16,801 nt of DNA, taken from an uncultured Bacillota bacterium. GTDB taxonomy: Bacteria > Bacillota > Clostridia > Peptostreptococcales > Anaerovoracaceae. Under the pieces are notes generated by a model. It worked only from the letters and a program-made list of their open reading frames with translations. It had not been told where the DNA came from and did no database searches. Where the stretch lies: NCBI GenBank assembly GCA_946545145.1, contig CAMNNG010000013.1:1-16801 (forward strand). The letters are read 5' to 3'. Below are positions 7,379 through 14,763 of the stretch, in pieces. Numbering within the stretch: the stretch's first letter is position 1; every line of letters starts with the position of its first letter. Position numbers and translations under genes: made by a program.

Positions 7379-9290
7379 AGTGATCGTAGGAAGATACGAG
7401 CTTCTCGAAAAGATCGGCGACGGCGGAATGGCTGTCGTTTACAAGGCGAAGGACCGTCTCCTCAACAGAGCGGTAGCCGTGAAGATCCTGAAGCCCGAAT
7501 ACACTAACGATGACAAATTCATAAACAATTTCAGAAAGGAATCGCACGCGGCTGCGAGCCTTTCGCATCCGAACATAGTCAGCATATATGACGTCGGAAA
7601 AGAAGGAAATATCAACTATATAGTCATGGAGCTCGTTGAGGGCATGCCGCTGAGCCGCCTCATCAAGCAGAGAGCGCCGCTTGACTATAATACAGTTATT
7701 GACTATTCGAAGCAGATCGCTTCCGGTCTTGCCGCAGCCCACAAGCACGGCATCGTGCACAGGGACGTCAAGCCGCACAACATCCTCGTCAACGAGGACG
7801 GCGTGTGCAAGATAGCGGACTTCGGTATCGCAAAGGCGATCAGCACGACGACTATCGTCGATGGAACGAGCGAGACCATAATGGGATCGGTCCACTACTT
7901 CTCACCGGAGCAGGCGAGAGGCGGATACGTCGATGAGAAGAGCGACATCTATTCGCTGGGAATCGTCATGTACGAGATGCTTACAGGCGAAGTCCCGTTC
8001 GATGCGGACAACCCGGTCAGCGTTGCCCTGATGCACATCAACGAGCCGATCACGCCGCCTTCGAAGCTGGTGGACGGCATCCCTCCGGGGCTTGAGAAGA
8101 TCGTCATGAAGGCGACGGACAAGTTCCAGAGCAACAGGTTCAAGAGCGCTGAGGAAATGATCGAGGCGCTGGACAATATAGATCTCGTAAGCAGAGTAGT
8201 AGGAAGCTCGGTGTTCATGGGAGCCGACAAGACGCAGACCATCAAGCCGGTCCAGTCGGAGCCGTACATCTACAGCGAGGATCAGGAAGAGCCTGAGCGC
8301 GATACTGTGCCTCCTGCTATAGCAGCCGCGAAGAAGAGACGCCGCCGCCGCGTGATCACGGCGCTGCTGATAGTAGCGGCGGTAGCTGCAGGACTTGCGA
8401 TCGCGGCCCATTCGCTCGGCATCATCGGCCAGCCTGATATAGAGGTGCCGGACTTCACAGGAAGAACGGTCGAGGAAGCGCAGGAGATCGCTGAGTCGAA
8501 AGAACTCGATGTAGACGTAGTCAAATACGAAGAAAGTGACGAATACAAGACCGGTGAGGTAATGGATCAGGATCCGCCTGCCGGAGAAAAGGTCAAGAAG
8601 AACACGACCATAAAACTCACCGTATCCAAGGGATCGGATGAGAGCGTAGTCCCGCAGGTAGTGGGACTGTCTGAGAAGGATGCAAAGAAGCTCCTCGAAG
8701 AGTCAGAATATGAAGTCGAAGTAAGGGTGGTGACCGCGCCTCAGACGGAGGGCATCGTAGTCAACCAGTCGCCGGGAGCCGGTGAAAAGGCGAAGAAGGG
8801 CGACACGGTAACGATCGATGTCAGTGACGGCGAAGGCAAGGAGGAAGGCGAAGTGCCGAACCTCATCGGTCTCACAGAGTCGCAGGCCAAGAATGCCATA
8901 ACCGATGCGGGCTTCGAGGTCGGAAACATTTCGGAAGAGTCCAGCAGCGACTACAAGCCGGGTCTGGTCATAGATCAGGAATACCCGTCCGGAACTGAGC
9001 TTGAAAAAGGAAAGAGCATAGGATTCACCATCAGCAAGGAAGTCGAATCGAAGACTGTCCAGCTGTACATCGACTATGCTGACGCTCAGAACGACGTCTT
9101 CTACCTGACGGTCACAGTATCCGACAAGAACGGAACGAGGAACGTCATCTCGAACGCTCAGAGACAGAAGAGCGACGAGGGCGAGACCATCAAGATCAAA
9201 GGCCAGGGTCAGGGAACGATCACAGTCGTATTCGACAACGACACAGTGATGAGACGCAACGCCGACTTCACGACGGGAGAGCTGTCCTGA
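7368..9290 (+). CDS. prkC: PASTA-domain Ser/Thr protein kinase PrkC (Stk1/PknB family)
   Basis: This transmembrane kinase has a cytoplasmic catalytic domain and an external wall-sensing part. The protein is 640 residues. The kinase domain (about 8-270) has the Gly-rich loop GDGGMAVVY at 17-25, Lys39 in VAVKIL, HRDVKPHN at 131-138 with catalytic Asp133, DFG at 151-153 and SPE at 179-181. Activation-loop threonines at 160-162, 167 and 170 are likely autophosphorylation sites. A basic stretch (RRRRR near 324-328) precedes one membrane helix at about 329-350. Three PASTA repeats follow at about 358-420, 426-486 and 494-556. The final 80 residues are beta-rich in character and match the Ig-like C-terminal domain position known from other PrkC proteins. 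AAGGGAGG at 7354-7361 is the ribosome binding site. PrkC proteins bind muropeptides or lipid II in relatives, which fits the envelope genes downstream. Confidence 0.96.
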   Translation: MGSKVIVGRYELLEKIGDGGMAVVYKAKDRLLNRAVAVKILKPEYTNDDKFINNFRKESHAAASLSHPNIVSIYDVGKEGNINYIVMELVEGMPLSRLIKQRAPLDYNTVIDYSKQIASGLAAAHKHGIVHRDVKPHNILVNEDGVCKIADFGIAKAISTTTIVDGTSETIMGSVHYFSPEQARGGYVDEKSDIYSLGIVMYEMLTGEVPFDADNPVSVALMHINEPITPPSKLVDGIPPGLEKIVMKATDKFQSNRFKSAEEMIEALDNIDLVSRVVGSSVFMGADKTQTIKPVQSEPYIYSEDQEEPERDTVPPAIAAAKKRRRRRVITALLIVAAVAAGLAIAAHSLGIIGQPDIEVPDFTGRTVEEAQEIAESKELDVDVVKYEESDEYKTGEVMDQDPPAGEKVKKNTTIKLTVSKGSDESVVPQVVGLSEKDAKKLLEESEYEVEVRVVTAPQTEGIVVNQSPGAGEKAKKGDTVTIDVSDGEGKEEGEVPNLIGLTESQAKNAITDAGFEVGNISEESSSDYKPGLVIDQEYPSGTELEKGKSIGFTISKEVESKTVQLYIDYADAQNDVFYLTVTVSDKNGTRNVISNAQRQKSDEGETIKIKGQGQGTITVVFDNDTVMRRNADFTTGELS

Positions 9291-10162
9291 TGAAGGGAAG
9301 GATAGTCAAAGCGCTTTCGGGATTCTACTATGTCAAACATGGTGAAGCTGTATACGAATCCCGGGCAAGAGGAGTATTCAAAAAGCAGGGCATAACGCCT
9401 CTCGTGGGCGATGAATGCGAGTTCGAGATAACGCACGAGGGAGACATGGAAGCCTTTGTGACGAAGATATATCCGAGAAAGAACAGCTTCATACGGCCGC
9501 CGATCGCGAACGTCGACACGCTGTGCATAGTCGTTTCGGCCGGAAAGCCGGCGCCCGCGCCGGGGGTCATAGACAGGCTCCTGGTGATGGCCGAGGAAGC
9601 GGATACGCACGCGATGCTGTGCGTCAACAAGATCGACGAGGCCGACGAAGAGACGCTGGCGATGCTCGAAGATACCTACAGCGATATATATCCGCTGGTC
9701 AGGATATCGGCGAGGACAGGCGAAGGAAAAGAAGAACTCATCGCCGCTCTGGGAAGCGAAAGGACGGCGTTTGCCGGAGCTTCGGGAGTAGGAAAATCGA
9801 CGATAGTGAACATGCTCAAGCCGTCAGGCGGAGCTGAGACAGGTGAACTTTCGGACAAGACCGGAAGGGGAAAGAACACGACGCGCCATGTCGAGACCTT
9901 CGAGCTCGACGGAGGCGGGGTCGTCTACGACACACCGGGATTCACATCGTTCGAGATACCGGGAAAGGAAGAAGCAGACCTTCAGTTCATGTTCCCGGAG
10001 ATGAGGCCTCTGATCGGACAGTGCCGCTTCGATGACTGCCGTCATCTGAAAGAGCCGGGCTGCGTCGTGACCGAAGCAGTCGAAAACGGACAGATAAAGC
10101 GGTCGAGATACGAATCGTACGTATCCCAGCTTGAGGATATCAGAAAGAACAACAGCTATTAA
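9290..10162 (+). CDS. rsgA: Small ribosomal subunit biogenesis GTPase RsgA
   Basis: RsgA (YjeQ/CpgA) is a circularly permuted GTPase that binds the maturing 30S subunit and is released on GTP hydrolysis. The protein is 290 residues. An N-terminal OB fold occupies about 1-65. The G motifs then appear in the permuted order G4 NKID (113-116), G5 SAR (140-142), G1 GASGVGKST (163-171), G2 at GRGKNTTRH (192-200) and G3 DTPG (214-217). A zinc-binding domain follows with Cys245, Cys250, His252 and Cys258. The start shares one base with the prkC stop. In B. subtilis the homologue CpgA is a PrkC substrate, so the overlap with prkC fits a functional link. A 47-nt gap separates it from rpe. Confidence 0.97.
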   Translation: MKGRIVKALSGFYYVKHGEAVYESRARGVFKKQGITPLVGDECEFEITHEGDMEAFVTKIYPRKNSFIRPPIANVDTLCIVVSAGKPAPAPGVIDRLLVMAEEADTHAMLCVNKIDEADEETLAMLEDTYSDIYPLVRISARTGEGKEELIAALGSERTAFAGASGVGKSTIVNMLKPSGGAETGELSDKTGRGKNTTRHVETFELDGGGVVYDTPGFTSFEIPGKEEADLQFMFPEMRPLIGQCRFDDCRHLKEPGCVVTEAVENGQIKRSRYESYVSQLEDIRKNNSY

Positions 10163-10183
10163 GGCAAACAAAAGCTATTGAGG
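10154..10183 (+). repeat. Short direct repeat in the rsgA-rpe gap
   Basis: AGCTATTAAGG at 10154-10164 contains the rsgA stop. It recurs with one change as AGCTATTGAGG at 10173-10183. The copies are 8 nt apart. This may be a small slippage duplication of the gene end, or chance. Confidence 0.35.
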
Positions 10184-10209
10184 AAGAGAAAGCAGTAAGG
10201 GAGAAACCA

Positions 10210-10866
10210 ATGAGCATCCTTGCACCATCGATACTATCGGCAGATTTCTCGCGCCTCGCCGAGGACGTCGAAAAGACGGAAAAGGGCGGAGCGGGTCTGC
10301 TGCATATAGATGTAATGGACGGACACTTCGTTCCGAATATCAGTTTCGGACCGTATGTAATGAAGTGTCTGCTCGGAAAGACGAAGCTTCCGTTCGATGT
10401 CCATCTTATGATAGAAGATCCGGACAAATACGCTGAAGGCTTCGTTACAGATAATACGAAATACATAACTGTCCATCAGGAAGCGACGCGCCACCTCGAC
10501 AGGAGCATCGAATTCATCAGATCGCTCGGAGTGGGGGCAGGCGTATCGATCAATCCCGCGACTCCGGTCTGGACACTCGAGAACATCCTTGACAAAGTCG
10601 ATCTTGTTCTGGTGATGAGTGTCAATCCGGGATTCGGAGGACAGAAGCTGATAGAAGGGACCTTGCCGAAGATAGAGCAGCTCGCCAGGATCAGAGAAGA
10701 GAGAGGTCTTTCGTACAAGATCGAGATCGACGGCGGCGTCACAACAGGCAATATACAGAGAGTCATATCGTGCGGCACTGACATAGCGGTCGCGGGCTCG
10801 GCCGTTTTCGGAGCTGACGATATTTGCGCAAGGACAGAAGAATTTGTGAGGTTGATGAATGTCTGA
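10210..10866 (+). CDS. rpe: Ribulose-phosphate 3-epimerase
   Basis: The enzyme interconverts D-ribulose 5-phosphate and D-xylulose 5-phosphate in the pentose phosphate pathway. The protein is a cytoplasmic TIM barrel of 218 residues, the standard length. Metal ligands and catalytic acids are all present: His32 and Asp34 in HIDVMDG, His65 in DVHLM and Asp174 in EIDGG. The phosphate and loop motif NPGFGGQ is at 139-145, and GSAVFG at 196-201 forms the C-terminal phosphate-binding part. AAGGGAG at 10197-10203 precedes the ATG by 6 nt. The last 8 nt overlap the start of the LCP gene. In B. subtilis rpe also follows rsgA but is followed by thiN, which is absent here. Confidence 0.97.
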   Translation: MSILAPSILSADFSRLAEDVEKTEKGGAGLLHIDVMDGHFVPNISFGPYVMKCLLGKTKLPFDVHLMIEDPDKYAEGFVTDNTKYITVHQEATRHLDRSIEFIRSLGVGAGVSINPATPVWTLENILDKVDLVLVMSVNPGFGGQKLIEGTLPKIEQLARIREERGLSYKIEIDGGVTTGNIQRVISCGTDIAVAGSAVFGADDICARTEEFVRLMNV

Positions 10867-12058
10867 TCTCAGTAATAATCCCGACGTAACACCGATGGTA
10901 GAGATCGGCGGTGCGCCGGGCGGCAATAACAACAAAAAACAGAAAAAGAAAAAGAGCAAGGCGAAGATCGCCGCGATAATCCTCGTCATCATTCTTGCGA
11001 TCCTTGGTGTGCTCGCTGCTGCGGGATACATCCTAGGGAACAGGACTCTTGACTGGGCTGAGGAAAAGCTCGACTCGATGGATCATGTCACACTCGACGA
11101 TGAAGACCTCGAGATAGACGAGCAGGTCGCAAAGGATCTCAAGGATTACAGGAACATCCTGATCCTCGGCATAGACAAGAGAAAGGGCGAGGATATAGAA
11201 TCCTGCCGGAGCGACGCCATGATAATCATGAGCATAAAGAAGAGCACCGGCGAGGTCAAGATGATATCCGTCGTCAGAGACTCCTTCCTCCAGCTCGATG
11301 AAGTAGGCGAACTGAGGATAGACAAGCTGACGCACGCGCATGCTTACGGCGGCCCGGTCAATACGATCAGGGCCATCAACAGGAACCTCGATCTCAACAT
11401 CAGCGAGTTCGTGCGCGTAGACTGGCAGACGGTAGCCGATTTCGTCGACAACCTTGGCGGCCTCGAGATGACGATCCATGACTATGAGATCGACGAGATG
11501 AACAAATACATCAAGGATACGAACAAGAGCCTCGAGGGCGATCCGACCCCGATCAAGAAGGCCGGAAAGCAGACGCTGAACGGTATACAGGCAGTTACAT
11601 ACTGCAGGATCAGAAAGGTCGGAGGCGGAGACTCCGAGAGAGCCTCGAGGATCAGAAAGACGATCGAAGCGACGATCTCCAAGTGCAAGAATATAGTCTT
11701 CGACGAAAAGGCCGAGGGACTCAAGAAGATCAACGCCCTATGCGACAACACGCTTCCGGAGATCACTACGAACATCCCGACGAAGGATCTGATGGAGCTC
11801 TTCTGGGACCAGAAGTCAATAGAGATCGCTGACAGCGTAGGCTGGCCGTACACATGGGACGGTGCCCAGCTTTCGGGAATATGGTATGATGTCCCCATCA
11901 CGCTGGAGTCGAACGTAATAGATCTTCATGAAGACATATTCGGGCAGAAGGGTTACGACCCGACAGACAGAGTGAAGGAAATAAGCGAACTGGTATCATA
12001 CGAGTCCGGCTACTACGAAGGACAGCCGGTACAGTACACCAACAAGGACAAAAAATAG
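10859..12058 (+). CDS. LytR-CpsA-Psr (LCP) family surface-polymer phosphotransferase
   Basis: LCP proteins move a polyprenyl-phosphate-linked glycopolymer, such as wall teichoic acid or capsule, onto peptidoglycan outside the membrane. The protein is 399 residues. It has a cytoplasmic tail of about 35 residues (Asn- and Lys-rich, ending KKQKKKKSKAK), one membrane helix at about 36-59, and an extracellular LCP domain at about 95-280. Conserved catalytic and lipid-binding residues are Arg117 and Asp119 in CRSDAM, Arg140 and Asp141 in VVRDSF, and Lys156 in RIDKLTHAHAYGG. The block YCRIRKVGGGDSERASRIRK at 248-267 adds Arg250, Arg252, Asp258, Arg261 and Arg264. It overlaps rpe by 8 nt and is followed after 1 nt by an ABC polymer exporter permease. 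That context fits attachment of the exported polymer. The polymer itself cannot be named, because no glycosyltransferase lies in the window. Confidence 0.93.
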   Translation: MSDLSNNPDVTPMVEIGGAPGGNNNKKQKKKKSKAKIAAIILVIILAILGVLAAAGYILGNRTLDWAEEKLDSMDHVTLDDEDLEIDEQVAKDLKDYRNILILGIDKRKGEDIESCRSDAMIIMSIKKSTGEVKMISVVRDSFLQLDEVGELRIDKLTHAHAYGGPVNTIRAINRNLDLNISEFVRVDWQTVADFVDNLGGLEMTIHDYEIDEMNKYIKDTNKSLEGDPTPIKKAGKQTLNGIQAVTYCRIRKVGGGDSERASRIRKTIEATISKCKNIVFDEKAEGLKKINALCDNTLPEITTNIPTKDLMELFWDQKSIEIADSVGWPYTWDGAQLSGIWYDVPITLESNVIDLHEDIFGQKGYDPTDRVKEISELVSYESGYYEGQPVQYTNKDKK

Positions 12059-12059
12059 A

Positions 12060-12863
12060 ATGGGACTAACTGAGATAATAAGAGAACATATAGCATGGAG
12101 GAGCCAGATATTCAGGCTTGCCAAAGCTGATCTGATGAAGACATATAACGGAGCAGCGCTCGGATGGGCATGGGCGATCATCAAGCCATCCGTGACCATC
12201 TTCGTATACTGGTTCGCCTTCTCGACAGGACTGAGGGGAAGAGCCGGTATCGACGGATTTCCGTTCTTCTTCTGGCTGATCGCGGGCATAATATCGTGGT
12301 TCTACGTACAGGAGATGATCAACCAGGGAGCCGGCGCGATGAGATCGTACAGGCATCTCGTAACGAAGATGAAATTCCCGATATCCACGATACCGACATT
12401 CGTCGGTCTGTCGCATCTGGTGGTCCATATAATATTGCTCGCAGTCGTTATCCTGCTGTATATCGCCGGCGGGATGATGCCGTCGATATACTATCTGCAG
12501 CTGCCGTTTTACATGGTGCTGATGTACGTATTCTGCGTCGGCTGGTGCATGTTCAGCTCGATGCTCGGAGCGATCAGCAAGGACTTTATCAATCTCGTAA
12601 GATCGTTCACGATGGCGCTGTTCTGGCTGTCGGGCATAATGTTCGACATCCACACCATACCGGTGAAGTGGGTTCAGCTGATATTCAAACTGAATCCTAT
12701 AACGTATACGGTCGAAGGATACAGGAACTGCTTCGTATACCACAGATGGTTCTGGGAGCAGCCCAAGCTCCTCGCGGCATATCTGTGTGAGATGATCGCG
12801 ATGTGGATCCTGGCTCTGTGGGCTTACAAAAAACTGAGAAAAGAGATACCCGACGTACTTTAA
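12060..12863 (+). CDS. ABC-2 type polysaccharide/teichoic-acid exporter, permease subunit (TagG/Wzm-like)
   Basis: This is the membrane subunit of an exporter that moves lipid-linked glycopolymers across the cytoplasmic membrane. The protein is 267 residues, with about six predicted membrane helices (near 33-56, 66-86, 112-136, 146-170, 179-199 and 236-255). NGAALGWAWAIIKP at 30-43 is the conserved entry to the first helix in TagG, RfbA and KpsM permeases, and FKLNPITYTVEGYRNC at 209-224 matches their C-terminal block. It starts 1 nt after the LCP stop. The only Shine-Dalgarno candidate is AAGGA, about 11 nt upstream, so translation is probably coupled. The partner ATPase gene follows after 38 nt. 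The exact substrate is not evident. Confidence 0.9.
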   Translation: MGLTEIIREHIAWRSQIFRLAKADLMKTYNGAALGWAWAIIKPSVTIFVYWFAFSTGLRGRAGIDGFPFFFWLIAGIISWFYVQEMINQGAGAMRSYRHLVTKMKFPISTIPTFVGLSHLVVHIILLAVVILLYIAGGMMPSIYYLQLPFYMVLMYVFCVGWCMFSSMLGAISKDFINLVRSFTMALFWLSGIMFDIHTIPVKWVQLIFKLNPITYTVEGYRNCFVYHRWFWEQPKLLAAYLCEMIAMWILALWAYKKLRKEIPDVL

Positions 12864-12901
12864 GCGGGCAGAAAAGCATTAGAAAAAAAGAAACGGACAA
12901 T

Positions 12902-13645
12902 ATGGCAAAAGTAGCAAACGGTGAAAATATAATAGAATTCAAAGACGTAACGAAAACGTACAAGCTCTACAAGAACGACAAGAAAAGGCTGATAGGCGTT
13001 TTCAAGAAGAGCACCCCGTTCAAGAAGAAGGACGCTGTGAAGAACGTCAGCTTCCAGGTCAAGAAGGGCGAGGCCGTAGCTCTGTTCGGAAAGAACGGAG
13101 CCGGAAAGTCCACGATCCTGAAGATGGTAACAGGCGTAACCTTCCCGACGACGGGCGACGTCATCGTCAACGGCAGGGTCAGCGCGCTTCTCGAGCTGAC
13201 TGCAGGTTTCGACCAGGAACTGACGGGCAGAGAGAATATATATCTCAAAGGACAGCTGATGGGCATCAAGGATGCCGATATCAAAAAGCTCGAACCGGTA
13301 ATAGAGGACTTCGCTGATATCGGCGACTATATGGACCAGCCGGTCAGGACGTATTCGAGCGGTATGAAGGCAAGGCTCGGCTTCGCCATCAACGTCAATA
13401 TCGACCCGGAGATACTGATCATAGACGAGGCGCTCAGCGTAGGCGACGCGCAGTTCAAGAAGAAGTGCATCAGGCGCGTCAACGAAGTCATGCAGACGGA
13501 CGGCATCACTCTGCTGTTCGTAACGCACGCGACAGGCGTGGCGCAGGAATTCTGCAAAAGAGGCATCGTCATGAAGAACGGTCAGATGATCTATGACGAT
13601 GATATAGATAAAGCAGTGAAATATTACGAAGATATGATAAAATAG
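12902..13645 (+). CDS. ABC polysaccharide/teichoic-acid exporter, ATP-binding subunit (TagH/Wzt-like, short form)
   Basis: This subunit powers the adjacent permease. The protein is 247 residues. It has Walker A GKNGAGKST at 63-71, the linker GRVSALLELTAGFDQELTGR at 91-110 that is typical of KpsT/Wzt/TagH ATPases, signature YSSGMKARLGFA at 151-162, Walker B ILIIDEALSVGD at 171-182, and the switch histidine His209 in VTHA. The ATG at 12902 places the first beta strand (NIIEFKDVTKTY) close to the N terminus. An upstream in-frame ATG at 12803 lies within the permease gene and would add a non-homologous leader, so I rejected it. No clear Shine-Dalgarno sequence is seen. There is no C-terminal extension of the kind found in B. 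subtilis TagH or in carbohydrate-binding Wzt proteins. Confidence 0.92.
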   Translation: MAKVANGENIIEFKDVTKTYKLYKNDKKRLIGVFKKSTPFKKKDAVKNVSFQVKKGEAVALFGKNGAGKSTILKMVTGVTFPTTGDVIVNGRVSALLELTAGFDQELTGRENIYLKGQLMGIKDADIKKLEPVIEDFADIGDYMDQPVRTYSSGMKARLGFAINVNIDPEILIIDEALSVGDAQFKKKCIRRVNEVMQTDGITLLFVTHATGVAQEFCKRGIVMKNGQMIYDDDIDKAVKYYEDMIK

Positions 13646-13651
13646 TCTGGA

Positions 13652-13673
13652 TATATAAAAACCCGTTTATATA
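13652..13673 (+). repeat. AT-only inverted repeat between the ABC ATPase gene and ddl
   Basis: TATATAAA at 13652-13659 is an exact inverted copy of TTTATATA at 13666-13673, with a 6-nt spacer AACCCG. It lies in the longest gap of the window and is much more AT-rich than its surroundings. It lacks the GC stem and U-tract of an intrinsic terminator. It could be a promoter region or protein-binding site for ddl-thrS, but no good -35/-10 pair is evident. Confidence 0.35.
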
Positions 13674-13712
13674 ACCTAAGACAGGAAAGAAGTGGAACAA
13701 GTGGAAGAAAAA

Positions 13713-14762
13713 ATGAAAGTACTCATATTGTTCGGCGGAACGTCTCCGGAGCACGAAGTCTCCAGAAACTCCGCTGCGGCAATGGTGAAACACATCGATA
13801 CAGAGCGTTTCGATGTTCTGAAGATCGGCATCACGAAGGAAGGCAGATGGTTTCTGACAGATGCGCCTTCCGAGGAGATGGCTGACGGAAGATGGGAGAA
13901 CCACCCGTCGAACAAAGAAGCGATCGTATCTCCCGACAGGAGCGTGCACGGCATAGTATGCGAAGGAGAGAAGATCAGGATAGACTGCGTCTTCCCGATG
14001 TTCCATGGCGAATGCGGCGAGGACGGAACGATACAGGGTCTGTTCGAGATCGCGGGACTTCCGTACGTAGGAGCCGGAGTCGGATCGAGCGCCTGCTCGA
14101 TGGACAAGACGCTTACCAAGATCCTTGCTGCAAGGACGGGAGTCAGGCAGGCAGCTTATTACATGGTCTCAAGGCAGGACTTCATAACGAGGGCCGTAGA
14201 GATCATCGGTGAGATAGAGGAGGAAATTGGCGCTTACCCGATGTTCGTCAAACCGGCGAGTACGGGATCGAGCGTCGGCATCACCAAGGTGAAAGACCGC
14301 ACGGAACTTTTCGAGGGCATCAAACTCGCTCTCTCCTACGGTCCTAAGGTATTGGTCGAAGAAATGATAAAGGGACGCGAGTTCGAGACGGCTGTTCTCG
14401 GCAACGCGGAGCCCGTAGCGGCGAAAGTCGGGGAGGTAATATCGGCTCAGGAGTTCTATACTTACGAAGCCAAATACAGTACAACCCTGCAGAAGACACA
14501 GATTGTAACGGACGTCGCCGAAGAGAAGCTCGATGAATTCCGCGACTGGGCGGTAAAGATATACAAAGAAATGGGATGCGCCGGAATGGCGAGGGTCGAT
14601 TTCTTCTACGAGGACGGCACGGGAGAGGTCGTATTCAACGAACTGAACACCATACCGGGATTCACCCCGACGAGCATGTATCCGCAGATGTGGACGGCGA
14701 CGGGCCTCGAATACCATGAACTTATATCTAAACTAATAGATCTAGCAATGGAGGAAAAATAA
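13713..14762 (+). CDS. ddl: D-alanine--D-alanine ligase
   Basis: This cytoplasmic ATP-grasp enzyme makes the D-Ala-D-Ala dipeptide for peptidoglycan precursors. From the ATG at 13713 it is 349 residues and starts in the family manner (MKVLILFGGTSPEHEVS). Other blocks are HGECGEDG at 98-105, KPASTGSSVGI at 180-190, the omega-loop YEAKY at 251-255, RVDFF at 294-298, and NELNTIPGFTPTSMYP at 309-324 with magnesium ligands Glu310 and Asn312. The tyrosine-type omega loop is what D-Ala-D-Ala ligases have, not VanA-type D-Ala-D-Lac ligases. In-frame GTG codons at 13692 and 13701 are alternative starts. The first is only 2 nt after AGGAAAG, and the extra residues are non-conserved, so I prefer the ATG. 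thrS begins 1 nt after the stop. Confidence 0.94.
   Translation: MKVLILFGGTSPEHEVSRNSAAAMVKHIDTERFDVLKIGITKEGRWFLTDAPSEEMADGRWENHPSNKEAIVSPDRSVHGIVCEGEKIRIDCVFPMFHGECGEDGTIQGLFEIAGLPYVGAGVGSSACSMDKTLTKILAARTGVRQAAYYMVSRQDFITRAVEIIGEIEEEIGAYPMFVKPASTGSSVGITKVKDRTELFEGIKLALSYGPKVLVEEMIKGREFETAVLGNAEPVAAKVGEVISAQEFYTYEAKYSTTLQKTQIVTDVAEEKLDEFRDWAVKIYKEMGCAGMARVDFFYEDGTGEVVFNELNTIPGFTPTSMYPQMWTATGLEYHELISKLIDLAMEEK
14750..14754 (+). promoter_or_regulatory. thrS ribosome binding site inside the ddl end
   Basis: GGAGG lies 9 nt before the thrS ATG, within the last ddl codons. thrS translation is therefore expected from the ddl transcript, with no leader RNA of its own immediately upstream. Confidence 0.65.
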
Positions 14763-14763
14763 C

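Noticed and set aside
8430..9040. Repeated similar segments in the second half of prkC, considered as a DNA repeat
   Set aside because: The similarity is at protein level and is explained by three PASTA domains. No nucleotide-level repeat is evident.
12803..12901. Longer start for the ABC ATPase inside the permease gene
   Set aside because: The 33 extra residues are non-homologous and read through the permease in another frame. The conserved ATPase fold begins just after the ATG at 12902.
13713..14762. Possible VanA-type (D-Ala-D-Lac) ligase, hence glycopeptide resistance
   Set aside because: The omega loop reads YEAKY with the tyrosine typical of D-Ala-D-Ala ligases, and no vanH, vanX or van regulator genes are adjacent.
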